NCBI GenBank assembly: GCA_043719475.1
Contig: JAYSTS010000293.1
Coordinates: 1-64,000, forward strand
Source: SYFY01 sp043719475
Lineage (GTDB): Bacteria > Pseudomonadota > Gammaproteobacteria > Pseudomonadales > Azotimanducaceae
Direction of reading: 5' to 3'
DNA length: 64,000 nucleotides
Shown: positions 34,716 through 44,346 of the stretch, one piece after another
Layout of the letters: each line of letters opens with the position of its first letter
Position numbering within the stretch: position 1 is the first letter of the stretch
Program-made: the position numbers and the translations under genes
Notes under the pieces: model-generated
Database searches by the model: none
Told to the model about the DNA's origin: nothing
Seen by the model: only the letters and a program-made list of their open reading frames with translations

Positions 34716-36494
34716 ATGGATTGGCAAGCTTGGTTCGCCATAGGTATCACCGGCAGCGTGCTCGCAGTACTCGTACTCGTGCCCCGGTTCAGCGTCGACA
34801 TGGTCATGCTGGCTGCGCTCTTGATCCTGAGCCTTTCCGGGATTCTCTCCGCCCCGGAAGCCCTGGCGGGCTTCAGCAATCCCGGTCTCATCACGATTGC
34901 GGCGCTGTTTGTTGTTGCAGGCGCCATTCGTTCGTCCGGTGGTGTGGACCTGCTTGTTGATCGGCTCCTCGGTCGCCCGAAAAGTGAACGAGCTGCGCTG
35001 CTCAGAATGATGCTACCTGTTACGGCCATATCGGCGTTTCTCAACAACACGCCGGTAGTAGCGACGATGATACCGGCCGTGTTGCAGTGGGCCAGAAGAA
35101 TTCGTATTTCCCCTTCGTCGCTGATGATTCCCTTGAGTTACGCATCGATTCTCGGCGGGACCATCACACTGATCGGCACAAGCACGAACCTCGTCGTCAA
35201 CAGTCAGTACGAAGTGATTACAGGAAATCCCGGCTTTTCCCTTTTTGAAATCACGCCACTTGGTCTGATCAACGCCGCGGCAGGGCTAATATTCATTCTG
35301 ATTTTCGGACCGCTGCTGCTCAAACCCCGACAAAGTCCCTCACAAACGTTCGCTGACAAGCGGAGCTTTACGTTCGAAGTCGCCGTAGCCAGCGACGGCC
35401 CCCTCGTGGGCAAGACGATCCAACAAGCTGGTCTACGCAATCTGCAAAGTATCTTTCTGGCTGAGATCGAGCGTAGCGGCGCCGTAATCACAGCCGTCGC
35501 ACCAGAAGAAATCCTGCGAGGAGGTGACCGCCTGGTATTCGTTGGCGAGACGGATGCAATCGTCGATATCCTGCGAATCAATGGACTCGTACCGGCTGTT
35601 GGTCATGAACCTTCTCTCGATCGGGACGTACCGGAACGAATGCTGATGGAAGCCGTGGTCGCCCAAAGTTGCGAAGTGATTGGCAAGACCATTCGCGACG
35701 GTCGGTTCCGTGATCGATATGGGTGCGTAGTATTGGCCGTGGCACGCAATGGCGAACACATTCGCGGTCGCTTGAGCTCCATCATTCTAGAAAAGGGCGA
35801 CGTGCTGCTGCTGGAAGGCCCGCCAGCCGAGTATCCAAGACTCAAGGACTCTCGCGACTTTCTGGTCATCAACAAACTGGACCACGAAATTCCGGATCAC
35901 AGTCGGGCACTGACCGCATGGGCAGTGCTGGCTGGAATCGTGTTGTTTGCTGCCTTCGATGTGACATCGATGTTGAACGCATCACTACTCGGCGCCGGTC
36001 TGATGCTGATTCTGCGTTGTATCAGCGTCACCGATGCGCGAAAGAGCCTCGATCTACCGGTACTCATTACCGTCGCCGCCAGCTTCGCTCTCGGTAACGC
36101 ACTCGAAAAAACCGGGGCCGCAGATTACCTGGGCAAGAATCTGGTGGAATTTGCAGGAGACGATCCGTGGCTCTTGTTGCTGGTTGCCTATGTGAGCGTC
36201 ATGCTCCTCACCGAATTGATCACCAATACTGCAGCAGCCATGCTGATGTTACCGGTGGTCATCGCGATCATCGACACCGCCGGTTTGAATCACGCGCCTT
36301 ACGTCATCGCGGTTATGTTGGCAGCCTCTGCCAGCTTCGCGACACCAATCGGCTATCAGTGCAACCTGATGGTCTACGGACCAGGCGGTTACAGGTTCAG
36401 TGACTTCTTCAGGATCGGTATTCCAATGAACCTGTTGTGCTGTGCGGTGACGGTTACAACAATCCCCATGTTCTGGCCGCTGACGGGCGTCTGA
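34716..36494 (+). CDS. SLC13-type permease with central TrkA-C (RCK_C) domains
   Basis: About 592 residues. N-terminal membrane half carries LAGFSNPGLITIAALFVVAG, LNNTPVVATMIPAVLQWAR and LIGTSTNLVV, the paired hairpin motifs of ArsB/NhaD/SLC13 anion carriers. Two soluble RCK_C repeats follow (about residues 205-365; VGKTIQQAGLRN, IGKTIRDGRFRDRYG), then the second membrane half ending with NTAAAMLMLPVVIAI and TPIGYQCNLMVYGPG. Likely a Na-coupled anion symporter; sulfate or dicarboxylate are family possibilities. ATG 34716 is chosen because the first helix starts just after it; ATG 34620/34641/34683 are in frame. Confidence 0.88.
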   Translation: MDWQAWFAIGITGSVLAVLVLVPRFSVDMVMLAALLILSLSGILSAPEALAGFSNPGLITIAALFVVAGAIRSSGGVDLLVDRLLGRPKSERAALLRMMLPVTAISAFLNNTPVVATMIPAVLQWARRIRISPSSLMIPLSYASILGGTITLIGTSTNLVVNSQYEVITGNPGFSLFEITPLGLINAAAGLIFILIFGPLLLKPRQSPSQTFADKRSFTFEVAVASDGPLVGKTIQQAGLRNLQSIFLAEIERSGAVITAVAPEEILRGGDRLVFVGETDAIVDILRINGLVPAVGHEPSLDRDVPERMLMEAVVAQSCEVIGKTIRDGRFRDRYGCVVLAVARNGEHIRGRLSSIILEKGDVLLLEGPPAEYPRLKDSRDFLVINKLDHEIPDHSRALTAWAVLAGIVLFAAFDVTSMLNASLLGAGLMLILRCISVTDARKSLDLPVLITVAASFALGNALEKTGAADYLGKNLVEFAGDDPWLLLLVAYVSVMLLTELITNTAAAMLMLPVVIAIIDTAGLNHAPYVIAVMLAASASFATPIGYQCNLMVYGPGGYRFSDFFRIGIPMNLLCCAVTVTTIPMFWPLTGV

Positions 36495-36518
36495 TCACAC
36501 ACGACGTTCTATCTGCAA

Positions 36519-37319
36519 CTATTCCAATTTGCCCAGAGAAATGAAAGGTATTGAACCACCGGTCACGCTGGGCAATACGCCGTTCCACTTTTCGATCGCC
36601 AGACGCTGGGCTTCAATCTCACGCAGCTTGATCAACTCCGGCGTAATTTCCTGCTTCTGCAGCCGGAGTGACTCAGCTTCTGCCTGAGCCTGGGAAATCT
36701 TCTGTTCCGCTTCGACACGAATTCGCTGTAGGTCCCGCTCTGCCTTCAGCTTGAGCTGTTCAGCGGTGGTCTTGGCCTCAATCGCTTCATTGAATGACGG
36801 CGAGAACTGGAAGTTGGTCACCGAGAATTCATCTACCTCTACCCCGTGTTTGTTCAAACGGATCTCAAGGTAGCCCCGAATCCGGTCGCGAACGTCTGAT
36901 CGCTTGGTAATCAGCTCTTCCGCCGTGTACTGCGCAGTGGCCGCCTTCACCGCTTCGTGCATAGCCGGGACGATCACGCGGTCAGCAACTTCCTCTGGAC
37001 TGCCGATATCGCGAAAGGTATTCGCAACCTGATCCGGTGCCATGTGATAGTTGAGTGCCACCCGAGTATGGATGGTCTGCAGGTCTTTCGAAGCTGCTTC
37101 ACCTTCACTTTCGCTTTTCTGTAGCCGGACATCGACGCTATGGACGATGTTGACTATCGGTATGCGAAAGTGGAGGCCTTCATCGAGCACGCCATCCTGA
37201 ACCTTGCCAAACGTCGTAACCACGCCGCGATGTCCCGATGGAACTATCGTGAACGGAGTCAGAACAACAACCGCCACCACGATGACTATGGAAATAATGC
37301 CGTAGCGAATCCAGTTCAT
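36519..37319 (-). CDS. Prohibitin-like SPFH-domain membrane protein
   Basis: A 266-residue protein with one N-terminal transmembrane anchor (IISIVIVVAVVVLTPF), an SPFH/Band-7 domain (about residues 25-195; VPSGHRGVVTTFGKVQDGVL at its start), and a long C-terminal coiled coil rich in Glu/Ala/Gln (AERDLQRIRVEAEQKISQAQ). Resembles prohibitins/HflC, which form membrane ring assemblies and modulate FtsH. No HflK partner is adjacent, so it is a standalone prohibitin. It is convergent with the permease. Confidence 0.9.
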   Translation of the reverse strand: MNWIRYGIISIVIVVAVVVLTPFTIVPSGHRGVVTTFGKVQDGVLDEGLHFRIPIVNIVHSVDVRLQKSESEGEAASKDLQTIHTRVALNYHMAPDQVANTFRDIGSPEEVADRVIVPAMHEAVKAATAQYTAEELITKRSDVRDRIRGYLEIRLNKHGVEVDEFSVTNFQFSPSFNEAIEAKTTAEQLKLKAERDLQRIRVEAEQKISQAQAEAESLRLQKQEITPELIKLREIEAQRLAIEKWNGVLPSVTGGSIPFISLGKLE

Positions 37320-37439
37320 TTTCGAACTCCCGCTGGTCAGAGATCTTCGTCTGCTGTTTTTATATCACAACGAGGACGGGGCCACGACCGATGAAAGTCC
37401 GACCAGGCAGTGTCTGTGTTTCGTGTCGACCCCGTGTCA

Positions 37440-37787
37440 TCAACGTGCCGCGACGACGCGAATCTCGACCTTGTACGCAGGCGTCGCGAGCTTCGACTCG
37501 ACGCAAGCCCGGGCTGGGGTAGCGCCTTGCGGAACCCACGGATCCCACATCGTGTTCATGGCGGGGAAATCCTTCATGTCCGCAAGCCAGATCGTCGCAG
37601 TCAGGATTTTTGTCTTGTCACTACCCGCCTCGGCCAGGTATTGATCGATCTTCGAGAGAATCTGGCGGGTCTGGCCTGCAGCGTCGGCAGACGGATCATC
37701 GGCGACGATGCCAGCGGTATAAACGGTGTCGCCGTGAATGACGACCTGGGACAGACGTGGCCCCACATGCAGGCGTTGAATGGTCAT
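37440..37787 (-). CDS. RidA-family (YjgF/UK114) protein
   Basis: A 115-residue chorismate-mutase-like trimer subunit. RidA deaminates reactive enamine/imine intermediates of PLP enzymes. Visible family pattern: SQVVIHGDTVYTAGIV, QTRQILSKIDQYLAEAGSD and PARACVESKLATPAYKVEI, including the arginine that binds the carboxylate. The frame extends to 37943 but the start MTIQRLHVG at 37787 is the family N-terminus. 112 bp downstream of the PlsC-like gene. Confidence 0.92.
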   Translation of the reverse strand: MTIQRLHVGPRLSQVVIHGDTVYTAGIVADDPSADAAGQTRQILSKIDQYLAEAGSDKTKILTATIWLADMKDFPAMNTMWDPWVPQGATPARACVESKLATPAYKVEIRVVAAR

Positions 37788-37899
37788 ATTGCTCTCTATT
37801 GAATGGCGCGAGCACTTTGCCCGCAGGGGTGCAGATGATCCGTCATCGCGCCCCTTCTGCCAACGCCGAACCGAGCCGAACCGAGCAATGTTGGTGTAT

Positions 37900-38655
37900 T
37901 CAAAGGGGGTGCGCCAACTCCTGATGGTGCCGATGTCGGGCATTCATCATTGCCCAGAGTGTCTGCGTGACTTCAGGTTCCTGCATACCGTCACCGAACC
38001 TGATCGGTCCGAGAATCTCTACGTGCGCAGGGCCTGGAGACGCGTGCTTGCGCTCCTTTGATCGAAGCGCCCGCAGACCATCGACATAAACAGGCACGAC
38101 GGGAACGTCACACTCCAGTGCCAGCCGGGCGACACCATGCTGGAAGTCACCAAGGCGATCCGAGGTGGCACGCGTGCCCTCCGGGAAGATCGCGACGTTG
38201 CAGCCTTGTTGAAGCAGCCACCGGGCAAGATCAAGTGCATTCGAAACCTCGCCGCGAACGGTAGGGAAGTTCCCGTATACCAGAGACTGGTACCAGGGCT
38301 GCAGCTCGAGTTTGGCCTTGCCTTTGACGCACCAGCGATCCTGGGCTGCTCCGAAATAGAGGTTTGATTTGATCTTTTCAGGCAGAGCCGTAAACAGGAT
38401 CAGTGAGTCGAGATGACTCTGGTGGTTGGCAATGATGATGCACGGGCCTTGCAAAGCATCCAGCCGCTCCCGCCCCGCAATCGTCAAGGGCCGACAGTAG
38501 CGCTCCACCCATCGGGTGTAGGCACGATAACGCATCGCTCGCCGGACTAGTTTCGCCCAAGGCGCAATCTGCCAGAGATGCGGGCCCCTGTACTGCGGAC
38601 GGTACTGCGCAGGGAACTGCGGGGGGTCAAGCGCGAGAGCTGTTGATCCAGTCAT
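37900..38655 (-). CDS. PlsC-type 1-acyl-glycerol-3-phosphate acyltransferase-like protein
   Basis: Membrane-associated lysophospholipid acyltransferase family member of about 251 residues. The acyl-transfer block NHQSHLD (His/Asp catalytic pair) and the glycerol-phosphate site FPEGTR are present, plus VPVVPVYVDGL. A proline-rich N-terminal segment precedes a hydrophobic WAKLVRRAMRYRAY region. The frame is open to 38709; ATG 38655 is used. It may acylate lysophospholipids or another acceptor; cannot be decided from sequence. Confidence 0.85.
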   Translation of the reverse strand: MTGSTALALDPPQFPAQYRPQYRGPHLWQIAPWAKLVRRAMRYRAYTRWVERYCRPLTIAGRERLDALQGPCIIIANHQSHLDSLILFTALPEKIKSNLYFGAAQDRWCVKGKAKLELQPWYQSLVYGNFPTVRGEVSNALDLARWLLQQGCNVAIFPEGTRATSDRLGDFQHGVARLALECDVPVVPVYVDGLRALRSKERKHASPGPAHVEILGPIRFGDGMQEPEVTQTLWAMMNARHRHHQELAHPL

Positions 38656-39208
38656 GCCGACTCCAGTTGTTGTTAGTGGTTCGCCTGAATTGGGCTTTAA
38701 TCGCGTCACAGCGGCCCGGTCGGAAAATTATGAGCAATCTTCAGGCCAGCTTTCACGCCTACGGCTATGGCTGGAATCGGCGAGTCTCTATCGAAATTGG
38801 TCCAGGAAATCGCGGTTGTTCGATCCAAGGCGCGGTCGTGGTGCATCCGCACAAAAAAGCCACGAATCATGTTCAGTACCAATAAAATTGAACGGCACCA
38901 CCTTCTGCGAATAAACTTGCGCCGCTTTCGCTACAGGGCCGTGACGGCCTTGCAGTGTTTGATGAGATTCGCGGCGCTCCAGCCCTCCTCGCATCTATTC
39001 GCGGCAGAGTCTGATCCGCGACAAGTGCAAGGCAAAGGGCAGCGGAAATGCTGAGTTGTTAAATCCACATACCATCGAAGGGATTTCGTTTGACCATTAC
39101 TGCTCGATTTTGGGACTTGGCTCCCCTGCTCCATACTCGTACAACTGCCAGTAATACCCTCCTGGATCACCACTCGTCGTATCGGGAAGCTCATCCGGTG
39201 TGCAGCCG
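38656..39208. other. Spacer at the head of the polysaccharide locus
   Basis: About 550 bp without a supported gene; several short frames exist but none has family-like sequence. The promoter of the wbp operon should be here. I see no JUMPstart/ops element. Confidence 0.5.
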
Positions 39209-40513
39209 ATGAAAGAAGCACTGATTCGCAAACTGAAGTCGCGAGAAGCAATCATCGGCGTCGTCGGACTTGGCTACGTGGGACTGCCGTTGGTGCTGCG
39301 TTTTTCTGAAGTCGGCTATCGCGTTCTTGGGCTCGATATCGATCAGCACAAAGTCGATGAACTCAGCGAGGGCCGCAGTTACATCGAACACATACCATCA
39401 ACAGCAATCAACCGCGCACGCACGAATGGTTTCACGGCAACAACAGACTTCAATCGCGCCAGCGAAGCGGATGCATTGATCATCTGTGTGCCAACACCAC
39501 TGAATCAACATCGGGAACCGGACCTCAGCTTCGTCCTCAATACCGCCGATGCTCTGCTGCCGCACATGCGCGATGGCCAGGTGGTTTCGCTGGAAAGCAC
39601 CACCTATCCAGGTACGACGGATGAAGAATTGTTGCCTCGATTGAAATCGCGCAATTTCCAGGTTGGCACTGACGTCTTCCTTGTCTATTCACCCGAACGC
39701 GAAGACCCGGGCAATCCGAATTTCTCCACTCGGACAATTCCAAAGGTTTGTGGCGGCACAACACCCGAATGTCTCGAAGTGGGAATCGCACTGTATGACC
39801 AGGTGATTGATCGCGTCATTCCGGTCAGTTCGACACGAGTGGCTGAGCTCACCAAGCTGCTGGAAAACATCCACCGGGCAGTCAATATCGGCCTCGTTAA
39901 CGAGATGAAGATGGTGGCCGATCGGATGGATATCGACATTCATGAGGTCATCCGCGCCGCAGCCACCAAACCTTTCGGCTTTGTGCCGTATTATCCCGGC
40001 CCCGGCCTGGGCGGACACTGCATTCCCATCGATCCGTTTTATCTGACCTGGAAAGCCCGGGAATACGGAATCCACACCCGGTTCATCGAACTGGCTGGAG
40101 AGGTCAACTCTTCAATGCCCGACTATGTTGTGGGCAAGGTCGCGAACGCCCTCAATGCCGCAAAACGATCCATCAACGGCAGTCGTATCCTCGTGCTCGG
40201 TATCGCCTACAAGAAAAACGTGGACGACATGCGAGAGTCACCATCGGTCATCCTGATGGAGAAACTGCGTGATCTCGGCGCTGAAATTGCTTACAGCGAT
40301 CCGCACATTCCTGTATTCCCGGTTATGCGGGAACATCACTTTTCACTGTCCAGCGCGACGCTGACGGCAGAGTCATTGGCCAGCTACGATTGTGTACTCC
40401 TGGCTACCGATCACGACCGCTTCGACTATGCGCTGATTCGCCAGCACGCCCGCCTCATCGTGGACTCGCGAGGGCGATATCTCGAACCATCAAGCAACAT
40501 CATCAAGGCCTGA
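39209..40513 (+). CDS. wbpA: UDP-N-acetylglucosamine 6-dehydrogenase (WbpA type)
   Basis: NAD-dependent nucleotide-sugar dehydrogenase converting UDP-GlcNAc to UDP-GlcNAcA, first step towards UDP-ManNAc3NAcA. The 434 residues show the Rossmann motif GVVGLGYVGLPL, VPTPLNQHREPDLS, ESTTYPGTT, the VYSPEREDPGN signature, and the catalytic Cys in GPGLGGHCIPIDPFY. A UDP-binding C-terminal domain follows (LGIAYKKNVDDMRESPS). ATG 39209 is preferred to GTG 39200. wbpB follows after 3 bp. Confidence 0.93.
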   Translation: MKEALIRKLKSREAIIGVVGLGYVGLPLVLRFSEVGYRVLGLDIDQHKVDELSEGRSYIEHIPSTAINRARTNGFTATTDFNRASEADALIICVPTPLNQHREPDLSFVLNTADALLPHMRDGQVVSLESTTYPGTTDEELLPRLKSRNFQVGTDVFLVYSPEREDPGNPNFSTRTIPKVCGGTTPECLEVGIALYDQVIDRVIPVSSTRVAELTKLLENIHRAVNIGLVNEMKMVADRMDIDIHEVIRAAATKPFGFVPYYPGPGLGGHCIPIDPFYLTWKAREYGIHTRFIELAGEVNSSMPDYVVGKVANALNAAKRSINGSRILVLGIAYKKNVDDMRESPSVILMEKLRDLGAEIAYSDPHIPVFPVMREHHFSLSSATLTAESLASYDCVLLATDHDRFDYALIRQHARLIVDSRGRYLEPSSNIIKA

Positions 40514-40516
40514 TTA

Positions 40517-41578
40517 ATGCGCAGTTTCCCGGCACCGATCACCAATCGAAAAATACGCTTCGCCGTCGTGGGCTGCGGACGCATCGCGACCAACCACTTC
40601 AACGCAATCAAACAACATTCGGATCACTCCGAACTGGTAGGTGTCTGCGACGTCGACGAACATGCGCTGAAACGCGCAGTCGCGGAGACCGGAGTTCATC
40701 CCTACCCCACTTTAGACGCACTGTTGAAGGACACGGATGCTGATGTGGTAGTGCTGACCACGCCCAGCGGACTACATCCCTCGCAAGTTATCGATGTGGC
40801 GGCAGCGGGCCGCCACGCGATGACCGAAAAGCCCATGGCCACCCGCTGGCACGACGGACTACGCATGGTGAAGGCATGTGACGACGCCAGTGTGCGACTC
40901 TTTGTTGTGAAGCAGAACCGCCGCAATGCAACCCTGCAGCTCGTAAAAAAAGCCATCGACAGCGGCCGCTTCGGTCGTATTTTCATGGTCAATATCAACG
41001 TTTTCTGGACCCGCCCCCAGGACTACTACGACAGCGCTGCGTGGCGTGGCACCTGGGAGTTCGATGGTGGTGCACTGATGAATCAGGCCAGCCACTACGT
41101 GGACCTGCTTGACTGGCTGATCGGGCCAATTGAAAGCCTGCAGGCCTATACAGCCACTCTCGCTCGCAACATCGAAGTAGAAGATACCGGCGTGATCAGC
41201 GTGAAGTGGCGCTCCGGAGCGCTCGGCTCGATGAACGTGACCATGCTCACCTTCCCAAGAAACCTGGAGGGCAGCATTACAATCCTTGGCGAAAAGGGCA
41301 CGGTTCGTGTCGGTGGTATGGCCGTCAACGAAATCCAGCACTGGGAATTTGCTGAACCCATGCCGGAAGACGAGCAGATCAAACAGGCCAACTACGCCAC
41401 CACTTCGGTCTATGGCTTCGGACATCCGCTGTACTATGACAATGTCATCAAGGTGCTGCGTGGCGAAGCAGAGCCGGAAACCGATGGCCGCGAAGGATTG
41501 AAATCGCTGGAGGTACTGATCGCTACCTACCTCTCGGCCAGGGACGGAAGACGGGTGGCGCTACCACTGGATTACTGA
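40517..41578 (+). CDS. wbpB: UDP-GlcNAcA 3-dehydrogenase (WbpB type, Gfo/Idh/MocA)
   Basis: NAD-dependent oxidoreductase expected to oxidise C-3 of UDP-GlcNAcA before transamination. The 353-residue protein has N-terminal Rossmann motif FAVVGCGRIATNHFNAI, the conserved EKPMA stretch with the catalytic Lys, and the alpha/beta C-terminal domain with GGALMNQASHYVDLLDWLIG. WbpB works with WbpE in a cycle using 2-oxoglutarate. The order A-B-D-E-I supports the role. The next gene starts 6 bp later. Confidence 0.9.
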   Translation: MRSFPAPITNRKIRFAVVGCGRIATNHFNAIKQHSDHSELVGVCDVDEHALKRAVAETGVHPYPTLDALLKDTDADVVVLTTPSGLHPSQVIDVAAAGRHAMTEKPMATRWHDGLRMVKACDDASVRLFVVKQNRRNATLQLVKKAIDSGRFGRIFMVNINVFWTRPQDYYDSAAWRGTWEFDGGALMNQASHYVDLLDWLIGPIESLQAYTATLARNIEVEDTGVISVKWRSGALGSMNVTMLTFPRNLEGSITILGEKGTVRVGGMAVNEIQHWEFAEPMPEDEQIKQANYATTSVYGFGHPLYYDNVIKVLRGEAEPETDGREGLKSLEVLIATYLSARDGRRVALPLDY

Positions 41579-41584
41579 GCAGAT

Positions 41585-42157
41585 ATGGCAATCAACCCGA
41601 AGGCAACAGTTCACGAGAGTGCAATCGTCGACGATGGTGCGTCCATCGGCGCCAACACGCGAGTGTGGCACTTCGTGCATGTCAGCAGCAAAGCACGAAT
41701 CGGCGAAGGATGCTCGCTGGGACAAAACGTTTACGTCGGCAACGATGTGACGATCGGCAACAACGTTCGCATCCAGAACAATGTAGCTGTCTATGATGCA
41801 GTGCGTCTTGAAGATGATGTGTTCTGTGGCCCCAGCATGGTATTCACCAACGTTTACAATCCGCGCGCGGCGATTTCACGCAAGGATGAATATCGGGAGA
41901 CTTTCGTCCGCAAAGGAGCGACGCTTGGCGCCAACTGCACCATCGTGTGTGGCAACGAGATCGGCGCCCACGCCTTCATCGCAGCTGGCGCCGTGGTGAA
42001 CAAACCAGTGCCTCCATACGCGCTGATGGCCGGTGTTCCTGCCCGTCAAAAAGGCTGGATGTGCCTGTGTGGCGTCCAGTTGAAAGGAAAGGGTGACGTC
42101 ACCTGCGAGTGCGGCGCCCACTATCAAATCGACGACGAGTCCTGCACACCAAAATGA
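41585..42157 (+). CDS. wbpD: N-acetyltransferase WbpD (left-handed beta-helix)
   Basis: Acetyl-CoA-dependent enzyme that acetylates the 3-amino group of UDP-GlcNAc3NA. The 190 residues are mostly hexapeptide repeats (VDDGASIGANTRVWHFVHV, IGEGCSLGQNVYVGNDVTIG, IGNNVRIQNNVAVYD), as in WbpD/WlbB trimers. A short C-terminal tail contains four Cys (CLCGVQLKGKGDVTCECG), a possible zinc knuckle seen in some homologues. Stop overlaps the WbpE start (ATGA). Confidence 0.92.
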   Translation: MAINPKATVHESAIVDDGASIGANTRVWHFVHVSSKARIGEGCSLGQNVYVGNDVTIGNNVRIQNNVAVYDAVRLEDDVFCGPSMVFTNVYNPRAAISRKDEYRETFVRKGATLGANCTIVCGNEIGAHAFIAAGAVVNKPVPPYALMAGVPARQKGWMCLCGVQLKGKGDVTCECGAHYQIDDESCTPK

Positions 42158-43266
42158 GCAACAAGATCGAGTTCATAGACCTGAAAGCCCAGTATGCATC
42201 GCTGAAAACCAGCATTGATACGCGGATGGCCAAGGTACTCAATCACGGACAGTACATCATGGGGCCGGAAGTTCGGGAGCTGGAGCAGGCCCTGGAAAGT
42301 CGAACGGGATCTACACACTGCATCACCGTGGCCTCTGGAACTGAAGCGCTCCTGATCGCACTGATGGCGATTGGTGTTAAAGCCGGCGATGAAGTCATCA
42401 CCACGCCGTTCACGTTTGTAGCCACTGCAGAGGTGATTGCGCTACTGGGTGCCTTACCAGTCTTTGTTGATGTAGAGCCAGACACCTGCAACATCGACGC
42501 TCAGAAAATCGAAGCAGCGATCAGCCTACGCACTCGCGCCATCATCCCCGTATCGCTGTACGGCCAGACTGCGAACATGGATGAAATCAATGCCGTTGCA
42601 GCCAGACATCCAAATGTCATCGTGATCGAAGACGCAGCCCAGAGTTTCGGCGCCACTTACAAGGGCCGTCAGAGCTGCAATCTCTCGACGATAGGATGCA
42701 CCAGCTTTTTTCCGAGCAAACCGCTTGGCTGCTATGGTGATGGTGGTGCCATTTTCACGAGCGATGATGGTCTCGCCAAGGCGATGCGCGAAATTCGGGT
42801 GCATGGTCAGGAAAAGCGCTACTACCACACGCGTATCGGTGTTGGTGGTCGTATGGATACCCTCCAATGTGCCGTAGTCCTGGCAAAACTTGAACAATTC
42901 GATTGGGAAATCGAACAGCGACTGGCCGCCGGGGAGCGCTATCGAAATCTGTTTGCAGGGTGCAATGGTGTGCAGCTGCTCGCAGTGCGTCCGGACCGAA
43001 CCTGTGTCTGGGGACAGTACACGGTTCAGGTAGACCATCGAGAGGTTGTATTGAAGTCATTGGCGGATAGCGGTGTTCCAACGGCTGTTCATTATCCAGT
43101 ACCGCTGCATCGTCAGCCGGCCTACGAAAATTCATGTCGTATTTCCGCAAGAGTTGTTCACTCTGATCATGTTGCCGGAAGAGTCTTCAGTCTGCCGATG
43201 CATCCTTACCTTGATTTGGCCACCCAGGAGCGCATCGCCAGCGCGGTGATACGCGCCGTCGCGTGA
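42154..43266 (+). CDS. wbpE: UDP-2-acetamido-3-ketoglucuronate aminotransferase (WbpE, DegT family)
   Basis: PLP-dependent aminotransferase placing the amino group at C-3 with glutamate as donor. The 370-residue product has SGTEALLIALMA, the PLP Asp in VIEDAAQSFGATYKG, and the Schiff-base Lys in TSFFPSKPLGCYGDGG. Fold type I, DegT/DnrJ/EryC1 family. I choose ATG 42154, not the more upstream frame start. It overlaps wbpI by 4 bp. Confidence 0.93.
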   Translation: MSNKIEFIDLKAQYASLKTSIDTRMAKVLNHGQYIMGPEVRELEQALESRTGSTHCITVASGTEALLIALMAIGVKAGDEVITTPFTFVATAEVIALLGALPVFVDVEPDTCNIDAQKIEAAISLRTRAIIPVSLYGQTANMDEINAVAARHPNVIVIEDAAQSFGATYKGRQSCNLSTIGCTSFFPSKPLGCYGDGGAIFTSDDGLAKAMREIRVHGQEKRYYHTRIGVGGRMDTLQCAVVLAKLEQFDWEIEQRLAAGERYRNLFAGCNGVQLLAVRPDRTCVWGQYTVQVDHREVVLKSLADSGVPTAVHYPVPLHRQPAYENSCRISARVVHSDHVAGRVFSLPMHPYLDLATQERIASAVIRAVA

Positions 43267-44345
43267 AGATCGTTACCGTCGTTGGCGCGAGACCGCAGTT
43301 CATTAAGGCCACCGCTGTTTCGCACCGGATTCGAGAACGATACAACGATCGGGTGGAAGAAGTTCTGCTGCATACCGGTCAGCACTTCGACTACAACATG
43401 TCAGCGGTCTTCTTCGATGAACTGGAACTTCCGGAACCCAAGTACAACCTGGGCATTTCAGGTGGATCCCACAGCGTGATGACCGGACGCATGATGGCCG
43501 GAATCGAGGAGGTTCTGATCGCTGAACGTCCTGATCGACTCCTGGTCTACGGCGACACCAACTCAACCCTAGCGGCGTCTCTTGCCGCCGTAAAATTGGG
43601 GGTTCCAGTTGCCCACGTGGAAGCAGGTGTTCGCTCTTTCAGGCTTGATATGCCCGAAGAGGTGAATCGCCTTGTTACCGACCGGGTTTCGTCCCTCCTC
43701 TTCTGCCCAACCACCACGGCGGTCGACAATCTCAAGCGCGAAGGCATCTTTCGAGGTGTGCACAAAGTAGGTGATGTTACGTTCGATCTACTCACCCGTT
43801 TTGTCGAGCCGGCTCGACGAGCCAGCACCATCCTGGAGCGGCTGCAACTCGAACACGGCAGATTTGCCTTGGCGACATGCCATCGTGCGGAGAACACGGA
43901 TAATCCTGACCGCTTCTTTTGCATCCTTGAGGCACTGGCGCAGATAGCCGTAGAGATTCCTGTGATTCTGCCGCTCCACCCACGCGCCAGGAAAATTGCA
44001 GCGCAACTCGACCACCGTCGACAATATCAAGGGCTTCATTTCGTCGACCCGCAACCATTCCTCGATATGATCACCCTGGAGCAGTCAGCGCGCGTCATTC
44101 TCACCGACTCCGGTGGTATTCAAAAGGAAGCGTTCTTTTTCAACGTGCCGTGCATAACCCTGCGAGACGAAACAGAGTGGGTTGAAACCATCTCGCTTGG
44201 TGCCAACGTACTCGTTGGTTCCTCACGGGAAAAAATCCTGTCGGCGTTTGCCGACGCGATGCAATGGAAGCCAGTCGCGAACCGGGATCAACCGTTTGGA
44301 AATGGACACGCGAGCGACGCCATAATCGAAATACTGGCCGGTTGA
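43263..44345 (+). CDS. wbpI: UDP-GlcNAc3NAcA 2-epimerase (WbpI type)
   Basis: Non-hydrolysing 2-epimerase yielding UDP-ManNAc3NAcA. The 360 residues follow the WecB/WbpI pattern: VVGARPQFIKATAVSHRI, HTGQHFDYNMS, YGDTNSTLAASLAAVKLG, HVEAGVRSF, CHRAENTDNPD, TDSGGIQKEAFFF and LRDETEWVETISLGANVLVG. In this gene context WbpI is more likely than WecB. GTG start 43263, 4-bp overlap with wbpE. Confidence 0.9.
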   Translation: MKIVTVVGARPQFIKATAVSHRIRERYNDRVEEVLLHTGQHFDYNMSAVFFDELELPEPKYNLGISGGSHSVMTGRMMAGIEEVLIAERPDRLLVYGDTNSTLAASLAAVKLGVPVAHVEAGVRSFRLDMPEEVNRLVTDRVSSLLFCPTTTAVDNLKREGIFRGVHKVGDVTFDLLTRFVEPARRASTILERLQLEHGRFALATCHRAENTDNPDRFFCILEALAQIAVEIPVILPLHPRARKIAAQLDHRRQYQGLHFVDPQPFLDMITLEQSARVILTDSGGIQKEAFFFNVPCITLRDETEWVETISLGANVLVGSSREKILSAFADAMQWKPVANRDQPFGNGHASDAIIEILAG

Positions 44346-44346
44346 A

